Positions 1-7,470 of a stretch of DNA of 36,895 bases are shown in pieces (position 1 is the first letter of the stretch; every line of letters begins with the position of its first letter). The position numbers were made by a program, and so were the translations under genes. Origin of the DNA: a virus; the IMG/VR virus record IMGVR_UViG_3300049218_000489, positions 1 through 36,895 of that record; one strand, written 5' to 3'. The notes beneath the pieces are model-generated. The model was not told the origin of the DNA, did not search any database, and saw only the letters and a list, made by a program, of their open reading frames with translations.

Positions 1-342
1 ATGGGTTTTCGTTTCCGCCGGTCCATCCGGCTCGGCAAGGGCCTTCGGATCAACATCAGCAAGTCCGGCACCAGCCTCTCGGTGGGCCATCGCGGTGCAA
101 CGGTGAATTTCGGCCCGAAGGGCGAGAGAGTGACCCTTGCCCTGCCAGGCACCGGCATTTCCTATTCTCAAACCGTCCACAATCCGCATCACGCCGCCGA
201 AACCGCCGGCGAGGATCCTGGTAACATACCCCACGCCCCGACCAGCCTTCTCGTCTGGGTTCTAATCGCGGCTGTCGTCATCGTGATCATGGCCTCCGGC
301 GTGGTCATGGGCAGCCAGGCCCACCTCACACCATCCCCGTAG
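1..342 (+). CDS. DUF4236 domain protein with C-terminal membrane anchor
   Basis: 113 aa. The N-terminal 55 residues match the DUF4236 family: an MGFRFRRSI start, then K-G-R-I-N-S-K-S-G-S-S-G-G spacing and a PGTGISYSQT end. A hydrophobic helix at about residues 82-105 (LLVWVLIAAVVIVIMA) suggests a membrane-anchored protein with the small basic beta domain in the cytoplasm. The family occurs in bacteria and phages and has no established function. The gene faces the leftward lysis genes, overlaps the 3' end of the lysozyme gene by 17 bp, and sits at the end of the late operon where cargo (moron) genes are common. The window starts exactly at its ATG, so no ribosome binding site can be judged. 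Confidence 0.8.
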   Translation: MGFRFRRSIRLGKGLRINISKSGTSLSVGHRGATVNFGPKGERVTLALPGTGISYSQTVHNPHHAAETAGEDPGNIPHAPTSLLVWVLIAAVVIVIMASGVVMGSQAHLTPSP

Positions 343-838
343 CAAACGCCTGCGCCCGCGTGTTCCGCGCCAGCCACCCGTCCCCGAACTGCGCAAACCC
401 CGCCAGCCCGCGGTAATATGTCTCGTGGCTGTACGCGAGTTCGGCCACCAGCATCTTCGGCGGCCGTCCGGCCATTGCCGCAATCGTCGCCGGCCCAATC
501 TGCCCATCCAGCTGGTTGAACCCCAGCAGCGCCTGCAGACGCATGGCACTCCGCCCCGGCCCCGCATTGATCCCAAAATCGAACACCATCAGATCCACAC
601 CAGCCGGTAAATTGTCCGCGTTCACCGGCCGCCAGTAATGCGGCAGATAGATGGATTCGGCCTGCCTATCCGTCAGGTTCATCACGTCCTGCACTGTCGC
701 CGGGCGCCCGAGCACGGACGAAAGCTCGCCGATCGTGATCCCATGGTTCGTCGCCCCGCCCGGGTCACCCTGCACATTGCAAAAGCCGCCCTCTTGGACA
801 AGTGAAAAGCCGCAGCACCGTAAAAAATTCCCGATCAT
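326..838 (-). CDS. Endolysin, glycoside hydrolase family 108-like lysozyme
   Basis: 170 aa from the ATG at 838; a TTG five codons upstream is less likely. It should cleave peptidoglycan at the end of the lytic cycle. The family hallmark is present: E-G-G at residues 16-18 (Glu16 the expected catalytic acid) followed by DPGGATNHGI at 25-34. Further matches are Y-L-P-H-Y-W (64-69), D-F-G-I-N-A-G (87-93) and D-G-Q-I-G-P-T (111-118), typical of GH108 lysozymes with a C-terminal peptidoglycan-binding part. No signal peptide is evident, so export would depend on the holin at 1824-2087. It starts by ATGA overlap with the coiled-coil gene upstream and is the last gene of the lysis cassette. Confidence 0.93.
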   Translation of the reverse strand: MIGNFLRCCGFSLVQEGGFCNVQGDPGGATNHGITIGELSSVLGRPATVQDVMNLTDRQAESIYLPHYWRPVNADNLPAGVDLMVFDFGINAGPGRSAMRLQALLGFNQLDGQIGPATIAAMAGRPPKMLVAELAYSHETYYRGLAGFAQFGDGWLARNTRAQAFATGMV

Positions 839-1167
839 GGCAGCAACTGCCAATGCGACTCAATCAAACACCCGATCAGACCGCCAATCACCACCGCCGC
901 CGTGGTCCAGACTTGGATGCGCCGGTTCTCATCCTTCGCTCGCCGCGCCTCGATCTCAGCTTGCGCGTCCTTTCGGCCCTCCTCTTCCCCCTCGGACCGA
1001 TTTCTTTTTTCCAGCAGCATGTCCAACTTGTCGCCGTTATCGTTCGTGGTGGACTCAATGGACAACAGCCGCCGCGCGGTTTCCTTTTCGTTCAGCTCGA
1101 TGGTTTTTTCGAACACGTCCGCCCGCCTTTCAAGCAACGCCACACGCTTCTCAATTTCGTCGGTCAT
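835..1167 (-). CDS. Coiled-coil protein with C-terminal membrane helix
   Basis: 110 aa. Residues about 1-55 form a heptad-rich, charged coiled coil (IEKRVALLERRADVFEKTI). A highly charged stretch rich in E, R and K follows, and a single membrane helix (VWTTAAVVIGGLIGCLI) lies at about 88-105. The layout resembles XhlA-type hemolysin/holin accessory proteins, and its place between spanins and lysozyme supports a lysis role, but no family match is certain. A good SD (AGGGGGCAAA) precedes the ATG at 1167, which overlaps the o-spanin stop as ATGA. Confidence 0.8.
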   Translation of the reverse strand: MTDEIEKRVALLERRADVFEKTIELNEKETARRLLSIESTTNDNGDKLDMLLEKRNRSEGEEEGRKDAQAEIEARRAKDENRRIQVWTTAAVVIGGLIGCLIESHWQLLP

Positions 1168-1424
1168 TTTGCCCCCTTCTTCGGCACGTCTTCCAAAGCC
1201 TGTTTCACGGCCGCCAGGTGCTGCCGGCAGTCCTCGCCGGCCTCATCAATCGCCACCAGCAAATCCGCAGCCTGGGACTGCAGTTTCACGTCCGGAATCG
1301 GCGGTTCCGGCATGCAGCTCAGCATCGCCGGCGGCACGTCCGGCGTCACAATCTTCGTCTGCGTCACGGTCATCGGCGCGGCGCAGCCCACCAGCAGCAG
1401 CGCCAGCCCCACCGCCCGCATCAT
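1164..1424 (-). CDS. Rz1-like outer-membrane spanin lipoprotein (o-spanin)
   Basis: 86 aa. The N terminus is a lipoprotein signal: hydrophobic AVGLALLLVGC with a lipobox ending L-V-G-C at Cys14, so the mature protein should be lipidated at the outer membrane. The mature part starts with a proline-containing linker (DVPPAMLSCMPEPPIPD) and continues with a helical stretch, as in phage o-spanins. It pairs with the i-spanin encoded directly upstream with an ATGA overlap (1421-1424). Together they would fuse inner and outer membranes in the last step of lysis. The assignment rests on topology and position, because spanin sequences diverge strongly. Confidence 0.78.
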   Translation of the reverse strand: MMRAVGLALLLVGCAAPMTVTQTKIVTPDVPPAMLSCMPEPPIPDVKLQSQAADLLVAIDEAGEDCRQHLAAVKQALEDVPKKGAK

Positions 1425-1822
1425 TGCCCGTCCGCCTTGTGCAGAAGCTTCAACCCGCCGATCGCGCTGCCCAGCACCGTCGCCACCGGCCCGTCATTCC
1501 CCGCCTGCTCAGCCACCGCCGGCAGAGAAGCCCGCAGCGCTTCATGGCCGGCGGCTGATTTCTGCCCAGCCTGCGCCAGCGCCGCATCCGCCGCATCCAG
1601 CCGGTTCTGCAGCTCCGTCTGTGCCTGCGCCGCCGCCACGTTCAGCGCATTTGCATTCTGGGCAATCGTCGCGTTGCAGCTCGCCGCCTGGCCGATGATC
1701 TTCTCATGCTGAAACGCCGCCAGGCCGATCAGCGCCAGCATCCCCAGCCACGGCCCCACCTGCATCGCCAGCCCCAGCCCTGGCACGGCCGCCCCAATCA
1801 CCGTTTTCACAACACCGCTCAT
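1421..1822 (-). CDS. Rz-like inner-membrane spanin (i-spanin)
   Basis: 133 aa. A membrane helix at about residues 18-42 (GLAMQVGPWLGMLALIGLAAF) is followed by a long alanine/glutamine-rich periplasmic helix (about 45-110) with coiled-coil character, the standard i-spanin layout. It should span the periplasm and bind the o-spanin encoded just downstream. A strong SD (GGGAGGGTGAG) precedes the ATG. Neighbours are the holin upstream and the o-spanin downstream, so the cassette is holin, i-spanin, o-spanin, coiled-coil protein, lysozyme. Confidence 0.75.
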   Translation of the reverse strand: MSGVVKTVIGAAVPGLGLAMQVGPWLGMLALIGLAAFQHEKIIGQAASCNATIAQNANALNVAAAQAQTELQNRLDAADAALAQAGQKSAAGHEALRASLPAVAEQAGNDGPVATVLGSAIGGLKLLHKADGQ

Positions 1823-1823
1823 C

Positions 1824-2087
1824 TCACCCTCCCAGCTTCGCTTTCAGCCCCATCGCGCAGGCCATCGCGCCGATCACACCGCCGGCGGAGCCAAACAGCG
1901 TCGCGGCCGCGGCCGCGAAACTTTCCGGCGCCCACACCCCGCGCCGCACCACCACCGTGAAAATCTCCAGCCCCACCAGCGCGACAATTGAGCCGACAAA
2001 ACAAAGGCCGATGAGCACGGCAATCACCGCAATCTCATCGGCCTTCTGGTCCGGCCCGGAGAACAAATCTCCCAGCCACTTGCGCAT
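1824..2087 (-). CDS. Holin-like small membrane protein
   Basis: 87 aa with a charged N terminus (MRKWLGDLFSGPDQKADE), one clear membrane helix at about 18-45 (IAVIAVLIGLCFVGSIVALVG), and a second hydrophobic segment at about 58-82 (FAAAAATLFGSAGGVIGAMA). It ends in a lysine-containing tail. Size, topology and position immediately before the spanins fit a class II holin that permeabilises the inner membrane for the endolysin. There is no sequence-specific family match. A GGAAG motif lies about 7 nt before the ATG. Confidence 0.75.
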   Translation of the reverse strand: MRKWLGDLFSGPDQKADEIAVIAVLIGLCFVGSIVALVGLEIFTVVVRRGVWAPESFAAAAATLFGSAGGVIGAMACAMGLKAKLGG

Positions 2088-2089
2088 CG

Positions 2090-2389
2090 TTACAGCTTCC
2101 GTGCGGCAATCTCCGCCCCCAGCGTGTGCCAGGCGTGCTGAACGCCCGCCGGAATCGCCTCAATCTTCTTCAGCAGCGCCAACGCGTCCGCCTCGATGGA
2201 TTTCAGAAACGCAGCCACGTCAGATTCAACCGTCTCCCCCGCCTTCTCAACATCGGCGACGCCGGAGGCGCCGGCCTTCTCCACCTGACCCGCGGCCTTC
2301 TCAACATCGGCAACGCCGGCGCTCTCAGCCTTGTTCACGTCGTTTTCAACAACCCCGGCCACGCCGGCGGTCTCCGTCGTCACGCTCAT
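2090..2389 (-). CDS. Small helical alanine/glutamate-rich protein of unknown function
   Basis: 99 aa from the ATG at 2389, chosen because GGAGAGAG precedes it; ATGs at 2398 and 2401 are alternatives. The protein is almost entirely predicted helix with a loose internal repeat: G-V-A-D-V-E-K-A occurs around residues 24 and 43, and related V-E-N/V-E-S segments flank it. The C terminus (ALLKKIEAIPAGVQHAWHTL) is amphipathic. I do not recognise a family. Its place between fibre genes and the holin suggests a tail-fibre accessory or lysis-associated role, but that is position only. Confidence 0.65.
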   Translation of the reverse strand: MSVTTETAGVAGVVENDVNKAESAGVADVEKAAGQVEKAGASGVADVEKAGETVESDVAAFLKSIEADALALLKKIEAIPAGVQHAWHTLGAEIAARKL

Positions 2390-2430
2390 CTCTCTCTCCA
2401 TCATTATCGCCGCGAACCCGCGCGGCACGG

Positions 2431-2655
2431 TTAATCGTCCGGCTGCGCCGGCAGCGTCCACGCCGCATCCCAGGGCACCGCATTCGCATCCTGGTAGGCC
2501 TGCACAACATAACTTCCGTCCGCCAGCAGTATCGGCTCCGCCCATTGCGTCGTCACGCCGCCCACCGGCAGGTTCATCAACGCGGTCTGTTGCGCAACAT
2601 ATGCAGTCGCATCCGGAAGATTGGCGAACTTTTGATACGTTGCCGGATCGCTCAT
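2431..2655 (-). CDS. Small hypothetical protein after the tail fibre
   Basis: 74 aa, acidic, no membrane segment. It has a short helical N terminus (YQKFANLPDATAYVAQQ) followed by a beta-like part (VLLADGSYVVQAYQDA with the sequence P-W-D-A-A-W near the end). Small proteins of this kind often follow fibre genes as assembly partners, but no family is recognised. Its ATG overlaps the stop of the upstream fibre gene (ATGA at 2652-2655), which supports translational coupling. Confidence 0.7.
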   Translation of the reverse strand: MSDPATYQKFANLPDATAYVAQQTALMNLPVGGVTTQWAEPILLADGSYVVQAYQDANAVPWDAAWTLPAQPDD

Positions 2656-3524
2656 TGTGTCACCCCGCTAATGCCGTACAAAGCCGCCTCGGCCAGCTCC
2701 AAAGTCGCCCAATCGGCGTTAGAAATCGAGGCATTCAGCCCGACAACCTGGCTAACATAACCCGCCTCGCCGCCACCGGACCCGCTGGTGTTGATGTAAA
2801 TGACATTGGCGGCGTCAGCATTATACGAGGCCGATGCGGTCGCCGCGTTTCCATTGTACCTCCCGGCGATTTGCGTTCCGTTGTAATTCAAAGAGAGGAT
2901 CATTTGCGTGTTGAACAGCGATGATCCAACCGTCGGCTGAGCATTTCCGCCGCCAGTCCCCACCGTTGAAAAGCTCACCTGGTAAGACGAAGCGCCCTGG
3001 TACCGAATATACCATCCATTGCTGCTCCGGTTGGTCAGCACATAAGCATTCGCCCCCGAAGCGGCCGCGGTATCGTGCGCGACAATATTTACGAAAAATC
3101 CGGAGGACGAATTAAATGTCCCCGCGCTTAGACCGGTAATTTTCAAAAGCTGCGTTGCGGAAACCAGCATCGCAGGCTTGCCGCCGTCTGTGATGAGCGC
3201 ACCTGATGACACAATCTGCGGCTGGCTCGCTGCAGTCGATTGCGTCGCGTTGCCTGCGGAGCCGAGTGAACCCTGATTATACCATGTCGTGACAAAACCG
3301 TTCGCGGACCCGTTAAATGCCAGCAGCGTCGCGGTATCGAGCAGCCCGTTGCGAAACCCGATATCCATCGTGGCGTTGTCTGAATCGCGCCGGACATTGA
3401 TGCATTTTCCAGTATAAGCCGCCCGCAGCCTTACGAATGCGAGACCGAGACCGGGCGTGACGGAAAGCGCATCGAACATTCCGGCGTTCACCGAATAGCC
3501 CAGCAGCTGGGCGCCGATCAGCAT
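2652..3524 (-). CDS. Tail fibre/receptor-binding protein with an arabinofuranosidase-B-like fold
   Basis: 290 aa. The segment from about residue 20 to 110 (A-F-V-R-L-R-A-A-Y-T-G-K, then V-R-R-D-S-D-N-A, D-I-G-F, and T-T-W-Y-N-Q-G) matches the region found in many phage and bacterial surface proteins that resembles the catalytic domain of alpha-L-arabinofuranosidase B. In phages it is used as a carbohydrate-binding lectin-like domain. The remaining residues are beta-rich (concanavalin-like). It is expected at the tail tip and may contact host surface sugar. No catalytic claim is made. It lies directly downstream of the other fibre gene. Confidence 0.8.
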   Translation of the reverse strand: MLIGAQLLGYSVNAGMFDALSVTPGLGLAFVRLRAAYTGKCINVRRDSDNATMDIGFRNGLLDTATLLAFNGSANGFVTTWYNQGSLGSAGNATQSTAASQPQIVSSGALITDGGKPAMLVSATQLLKITGLSAGTFNSSSGFFVNIVAHDTAAASGANAYVLTNRSSNGWYIRYQGASSYQVSFSTVGTGGGNAQPTVGSSLFNTQMILSLNYNGTQIAGRYNGNAATASASYNADAANVIYINTSGSGGGEAGYVSQVVGLNASISNADWATLELAEAALYGISGVTQ

Positions 3525-3525
3525 G

Positions 3526-4674
3526 CTACTGCACGCCGTTGATCAACGCGCAAACGATCCGGCCGGTGTCCATCAACCAATACATCAGCACATCAATCGC
3601 GCCTGGCGCCGTGCTCAGCACCGGCGTGCCGGCGTCGCCGAACTTGAAATATGTGCCGAACGCAGCCGTCCGGCTTCCGGTGCCATCCTGGATGATCTCA
3701 ATATGTCCGGACGCGCCAACGGACATCACAGATGGATTCGCGAAGGTCACATTCCCCGTCAAGGTCACGCTCGCATCATTACCTTGGCTCGTATCAATGG
3801 TGATCGTGCTCGCATAGGTTAGGGGCTGGATCGTGGCTGATTGCGTCTTCGTGAAAGTCTGCGCCGCATTCAGCGCCGCCGCATTTGCAACATCTCCAAC
3901 CGCAAGCGTAACCGCGCCCGTCCGGCCAGCCACGCTCGTCACCTCGTTCGAAAGCCCGTCGATTTTGTTCCAGGTGTTCGACAGGCCATTGAACACGGCC
4001 TTGTCGTTCACATTCCATGAACTTATCCCGTCCAGTGTCGTCGTACCGGCCGTGCTCACCACGTAAACCGCGCCAGGCGTGCCGGAGCCCGACGTGAAGC
4101 TCGGCGTGTTCGTCAAGGCATTCCAGTTACCGGCAAAAACCAGGGCCTCGGTCAACCCGAGATTGACAATTGCCCCCGCCGCCGTCGTGGCGCCAGTCCC
4201 GCCTTGGTTTACCGGCAGCGCCGCCGCGAACTGCGGGTTCCCCCCATCCCGCGAGAGCAACAAAAACTTACCCAAGGTGGCGCGATACATCGCCAGCACT
4301 TCCATCCCGGCCTGCAGCGCCCCAGAAACCAGCGCCGCCCCGCTCCCCGCCACCAGCGGCACCGCGCCCGCCGAATTATAGTTCACCGTCGTGGCGCCGG
4401 TATTCGCCGCATACACGTTGATCGTCAGCAGCAGCCCATCCACCAGCGCGGCCGGCCCCACATTCGAATTCGCTACAATCGCATTCGCCGCGCCGGTATC
4501 GGTCACATTGATCACAATGTCCGAAAGCAGCGCATGCGGATGCCCGCCCACCGTTGAACCATCATGCGCATGCATCCGGTTCGTGTCGGTATTGAACGTG
4601 AACTCGCCCTGCGCCCCGGTGAACGAGGCATGGCCAGCCGTGTTGCCACGCCGGCGTTTTAACTGTGTTGCCAT
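3526..4674 (-). CDS. Tail fibre protein with trimeric-fibre head motif
   Basis: 382 aa. The N terminus (about residues 1-50) has the pattern R-R-G-T-A-F-T-G-A-G-E-F followed by H-D-G-S-T-V-G-G, a motif that recurs at the start of phage fibre and tropism-determinant proteins. The middle contains repeated low-complexity beta segments (PVNQGGTGATTAAGA, VTSVAGRTGAVTLAVGDV) typical of trimeric fibre shafts. The C terminus is beta-rich with Y-W-L-M-D-T-G-R near the end. It would form or attach to the distal fibre. The next gene (2652-3524) starts 1 nt after its stop. Confidence 0.85.
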   Translation of the reverse strand: MATQLKRRRGNTAGHASFTGAQGEFTFNTDTNRMHAHDGSTVGGHPHALLSDIVINVTDTGAANAIVANSNVGPAALVDGLLLTINVYAANTGATTVNYNSAGAVPLVAGSGAALVSGALQAGMEVLAMYRATLGKFLLLSRDGGNPQFAAALPVNQGGTGATTAAGAIVNLGLTEALVFAGNWNALTNTPSFTSGSGTPGAVYVVSTAGTTTLDGISSWNVNDKAVFNGLSNTWNKIDGLSNEVTSVAGRTGAVTLAVGDVANAAALNAAQTFTKTQSATIQPLTYASTITIDTSQGNDASVTLTGNVTFANPSVMSVGASGHIEIIQDGTGSRTAAFGTYFKFGDAGTPVLSTAPGAIDVLMYWLMDTGRIVCALINGVQ

Positions 4675-4683
4675 GGTTTTCCT

Positions 4684-6819
4684 TTAAGGAACGGTACCGA
4701 GGTCGACCGGCACGTTCACCGTGTCATAAACGGTCCCGAAATCATCATAGACCGCGGAGATATCCGTCACCTGGCCCAAATCCAGCGGCGTGCCCACCGC
4801 CAGCGCCGTTGAAACCGGCCCGAAATTCCCCGAACCCGTCGGCACGTATGGGTAGGCCACGCAATCGCTCAGCGGCTGCAGGCCCGTCCCCTGCGTTGAA
4901 AAACTTGCCAGCTTCACATAAAGCGCCTGCCCCACATACGCCGCCGGCGGTTCATAGGTGAACACCGCATCATCCAACCGGCAGAACACCGCCCCTTGCG
5001 CGTGGCTGTTCGCTGGCGTGCCGTTCTGCCCGCGGTAAAGAGTGGACAACGCATACTGCTCGCCGCCGGTAAGCGTGGCGGAAACAAAGCTGATAATCTC
5101 GCCGTCCACATAGCACATCGTCGCGCCGTTCGCCGCCGCCACGGCGTCCGTGGCGTTGGAAAGTGTGCCGCCGCTCACCGTCATATCCACGCTCAGCGTG
5201 TCCGTTGTGTCCGGGTTCGCGCCGGCAAACGCCGCCAGCGCCGCCACCAGCACACCTTGCCGCGCCGGCGCTTCAATCGTCCCGATATACGAATATGTCG
5301 TGTTGTCGAGGGAGATATAAACATCCGCCCCGGCCCAAAGCGGGTCTGCGACACCGCCGGCACTTCCGCTCGCCCCAATCCAAACCTGCGCCACGCCCCC
5401 GGTCAACGTCGCCGGCGGCTCGAAGATGACCGGCGGGTTCACCGGGTTTGCTTCGGCATAACTGCCATTGCCGCCGAACGAATTGCTCTGCTTGGCGTAA
5501 ATCGCCGCCGTCCCCACGCCGGCCGGCAGCTCCTCCACTTGCACCGTCAGCACCCCGGAATCATCCTGCTCCTCGATCTGCAGAATGCGCACGGCGACAT
5601 CGCCCATGCCCAGCGCCGAATCAGTGAGCGTGACGATATCCATCGGGTCCAGCCCGCAATACCGCGCGTCCAGCTTTATCGTCGCGGTGTTGCGAACATA
5701 AAGCTGCCGCTGCAAAATCAGCTGCGCAACAATCCCCGCCACATTGGCATCGCAGATCTCCGAGGCCGAAACGCTTGTATCCACCCGCAGGCCGAATTGG
5801 TTGACCATAGCCTCATCCCGCGCCTCGATCGGGATGGAGTTGTAGGCCGCGGCGCGGTCATTGATATTGATCCGCTCGACATTATACGCTTCCGTGATGT
5901 CCGTGATCTGTTCCTGCAGCGGGTCGCTGGAGGCATCGCCCTGAAAATCCCCATCCCCCAGATTGAAAATCGGAGTCAGGTTCGGAACATAAGTCACGCC
6001 ATTCCCGCTCACCGTGGTGTCCCCAAACGGCACCATGTTCAGCTGGCCGCCAGAGACGAACACGGCGCAGTTAAGAAGCTTCTGCCAGCGCTGCAGAACG
6101 CTCTGCGCCGTCTCCACATTCGTCAGCACCGGCGAAAACGCGATGCCCACAGCCTTGCAATAGGTCTGCAGCGCCGCATCGCCCGTGGTCGTAGCAGCAG
6201 GCGAAGATATCATCGAATTATAGTTGATCGATCCGGACGGAAACCCAACACCGTATTGCTGGTTCGTCAGAAAATCCTCGATCACATACGCGGGGTCCGC
6301 ATCCACCCCATTCGCCCCGGTTCCGGCCAATGGCGTCTCCACCTCAAAATTGTGGTTGGAGATTGAGGCCGAGCTCCCCAGGCTATAATTCGCCGCGTGC
6401 ACATAAGCCGTGCCCGGATACGTCAACGCCTCGCCCGGATACGTCGAATACAAATATGGCCAGGGCGATTGCGGCGTATTCCCCAGTGCCAGGGAAAGCC
6501 CGATTGCCGAAAGGCTGTAATAAATCGTCCCGTCTTTCCAGATTTGCGTGATGCCCGAAATCGGCCCCTCGCAAATCCCCATGATGATATCGGCCGAATA
6601 GGTGTATGTTGTCGAACTCCCGCCACCGAAAAGCCCTTTTCCAACCTTCTGGCTCTTGCTGTATTGCCGGAAATTCCCGGTAAAAATCACATTTGGCGCA
6701 ACCCGGAATTTCCCCCACCCCACCGGAATCGGCAGCGTGTTGATCGAGGTCTGGATCTGCAGCCCGGTAAAATTCGGCTTGTATCCGGTGGATTTAGCGC
6801 CGCCCGAAAGAAAGCTCAT
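4684..6819 (-). CDS. Large tail-tip protein (gpJ/GTA host-specificity type)
   Basis: 711 aa from the ATG at 6819, which overlaps the NlpC/P60 stop as ATGA; an open frame continues upstream but only antisense to the peptidase gene. The N-terminal third (PIPVGWGKFRVAPNVIF, then D-I-I-M-G-I-C-E-G-P-I-S-G) is characteristic of phage tail-tip attachment proteins. The middle (I-T-D-E-Y-N-V-E-R, R-D-E-A, Q-R-Q-L-Y) matches the tail-tip domain that threads through the hub. The C-terminal 250 residues are beta-rich. It should form the central spike/hub below the tape measure. It lacks the very long TIM-barrel part of RcGTA-like versions, so it is a short member. Confidence 0.88.
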   Translation of the reverse strand: MSFLSGGAKSTGYKPNFTGLQIQTSINTLPIPVGWGKFRVAPNVIFTGNFRQYSKSQKVGKGLFGGGSSTTYTYSADIIMGICEGPISGITQIWKDGTIYYSLSAIGLSLALGNTPQSPWPYLYSTYPGEALTYPGTAYVHAANYSLGSSASISNHNFEVETPLAGTGANGVDADPAYVIEDFLTNQQYGVGFPSGSINYNSMISSPAATTTGDAALQTYCKAVGIAFSPVLTNVETAQSVLQRWQKLLNCAVFVSGGQLNMVPFGDTTVSGNGVTYVPNLTPIFNLGDGDFQGDASSDPLQEQITDITEAYNVERININDRAAAYNSIPIEARDEAMVNQFGLRVDTSVSASEICDANVAGIVAQLILQRQLYVRNTATIKLDARYCGLDPMDIVTLTDSALGMGDVAVRILQIEEQDDSGVLTVQVEELPAGVGTAAIYAKQSNSFGGNGSYAEANPVNPPVIFEPPATLTGGVAQVWIGASGSAGGVADPLWAGADVYISLDNTTYSYIGTIEAPARQGVLVAALAAFAGANPDTTDTLSVDMTVSGGTLSNATDAVAAANGATMCYVDGEIISFVSATLTGGEQYALSTLYRGQNGTPANSHAQGAVFCRLDDAVFTYEPPAAYVGQALYVKLASFSTQGTGLQPLSDCVAYPYVPTGSGNFGPVSTALAVGTPLDLGQVTDISAVYDDFGTVYDTVNVPVDLGTVP

Positions 6820-7262
6820 TGGCCGCGCTTCCAGTAGCTGAAGAACTTCTTCGCCTTGTCGCTGAACGCGCTCTTCAGCACATCCTCCATCGTCACCTGG
6901 CCCACCGGCCCGGATGCATGCACAATCATCGGCCAGCTCACCACCACGCCGCCATGGCTGAACGTGCGCCCATGCCGGAACACCACCACATCGCCGAAAA
7001 GCGGTGTCTCCACCTCGGCCACGCGGTCCAGCACGAAGCCCAGATACTTCTCTTCGGAGCGGTGCAAAAACCAATCATCCGCATAGGGCCGCGGCTCAAA
7101 CGGGGCCACCAGGCCGGTATCCACAAACACCCGCACCAGCAGCATCCCGCAATCGCAGCCAGCACCCTTCACATCCGCCTGGTGCCGGTACGGCGTGCCA
7201 ATCCACGCGCACGCCTCCTTCACCACCGCCGCGCGCTGGTCGATTTCTTCAGGCGTGATCAC
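6816..7262 (-). CDS. NlpC/P60 family tail peptidase
   Basis: 148 aa. The catalytic motif is G-C-D-C-G at residues 35-39 (Cys38 the expected nucleophile), with His103 (FSHGG) and His115 (IVHAS) supplying the remaining catalytic positions. The family cleaves cell-wall peptide stems. In tails of this type the enzyme sits at the tip and helps the tail cross the wall, as does lambda gpK or the RcGTA homologue. The start is GTG at 7262, abutting the upstream stop with no spacer. The order DUF2460, DUF2163, (65 aa), NlpC/P60, tail tip is the GTA-like baseplate order. Confidence 0.93.
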   Translation of the reverse strand: MITPEEIDQRAAVVKEACAWIGTPYRHQADVKGAGCDCGMLLVRVFVDTGLVAPFEPRPYADDWFLHRSEEKYLGFVLDRVAEVETPLFGDVVVFRHGRTFSHGGVVVSWPMIVHASGPVGQVTMEDVLKSAFSDKAKKFFSYWKRGQ

Positions 7263-7460
7263 TTAAGGCGCGTCTTCCGTTTTCTTCGTGAAGGAGAACG
7301 TCACCGAATCAATTTGCCAATCTGCAGGCGTGCGCTTGGAACTCGTCTCGATGGCCTGGATCAGGATCGTCCCGGCTTCAATGCCCTCTTTCAGATCATC
7401 GAGAACCTTTTGCGCATCCGGCTTTTCCAGCCCGAAATTGAAGCCATTGTAATTCGGCAT
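7263..7460 (-). CDS. Small hypothetical tail-module protein
   Basis: 65 aa, no cysteines or membrane segments. It shows a helix at about 13-45 (PDAQKVLDDLKEGIEAGTILIQAI) and a C-terminal strand pair (IDSVTFSFTKK). No family is recognised. It is inserted between the DUF2163 hub gene and the peptidase gene, where GTA-like clusters have no gene, so it may be specific to this phage lineage. The peptidase GTG start follows its stop directly. Confidence 0.7.
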   Translation of the reverse strand: MPNYNGFNFGLEKPDAQKVLDDLKEGIEAGTILIQAIETSSKRTPADWQIDSVTFSFTKKTEDAP

Positions 7461-7470
7461 CGTTTTCCCC

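Noticed and set aside
651-1712. Long rightward open frames over the lysis genes and other late genes
   Set aside because: They are shadows of high-GC leftward genes: arginine/proline/serine-rich, no family similarity, no SD.
6820-7074. N-terminal extension of the tail-tip protein to 7074
   Set aside because: It runs through the NlpC/P60 gene in another frame. The ATG at 6819 with ATGA overlap fits the family start.
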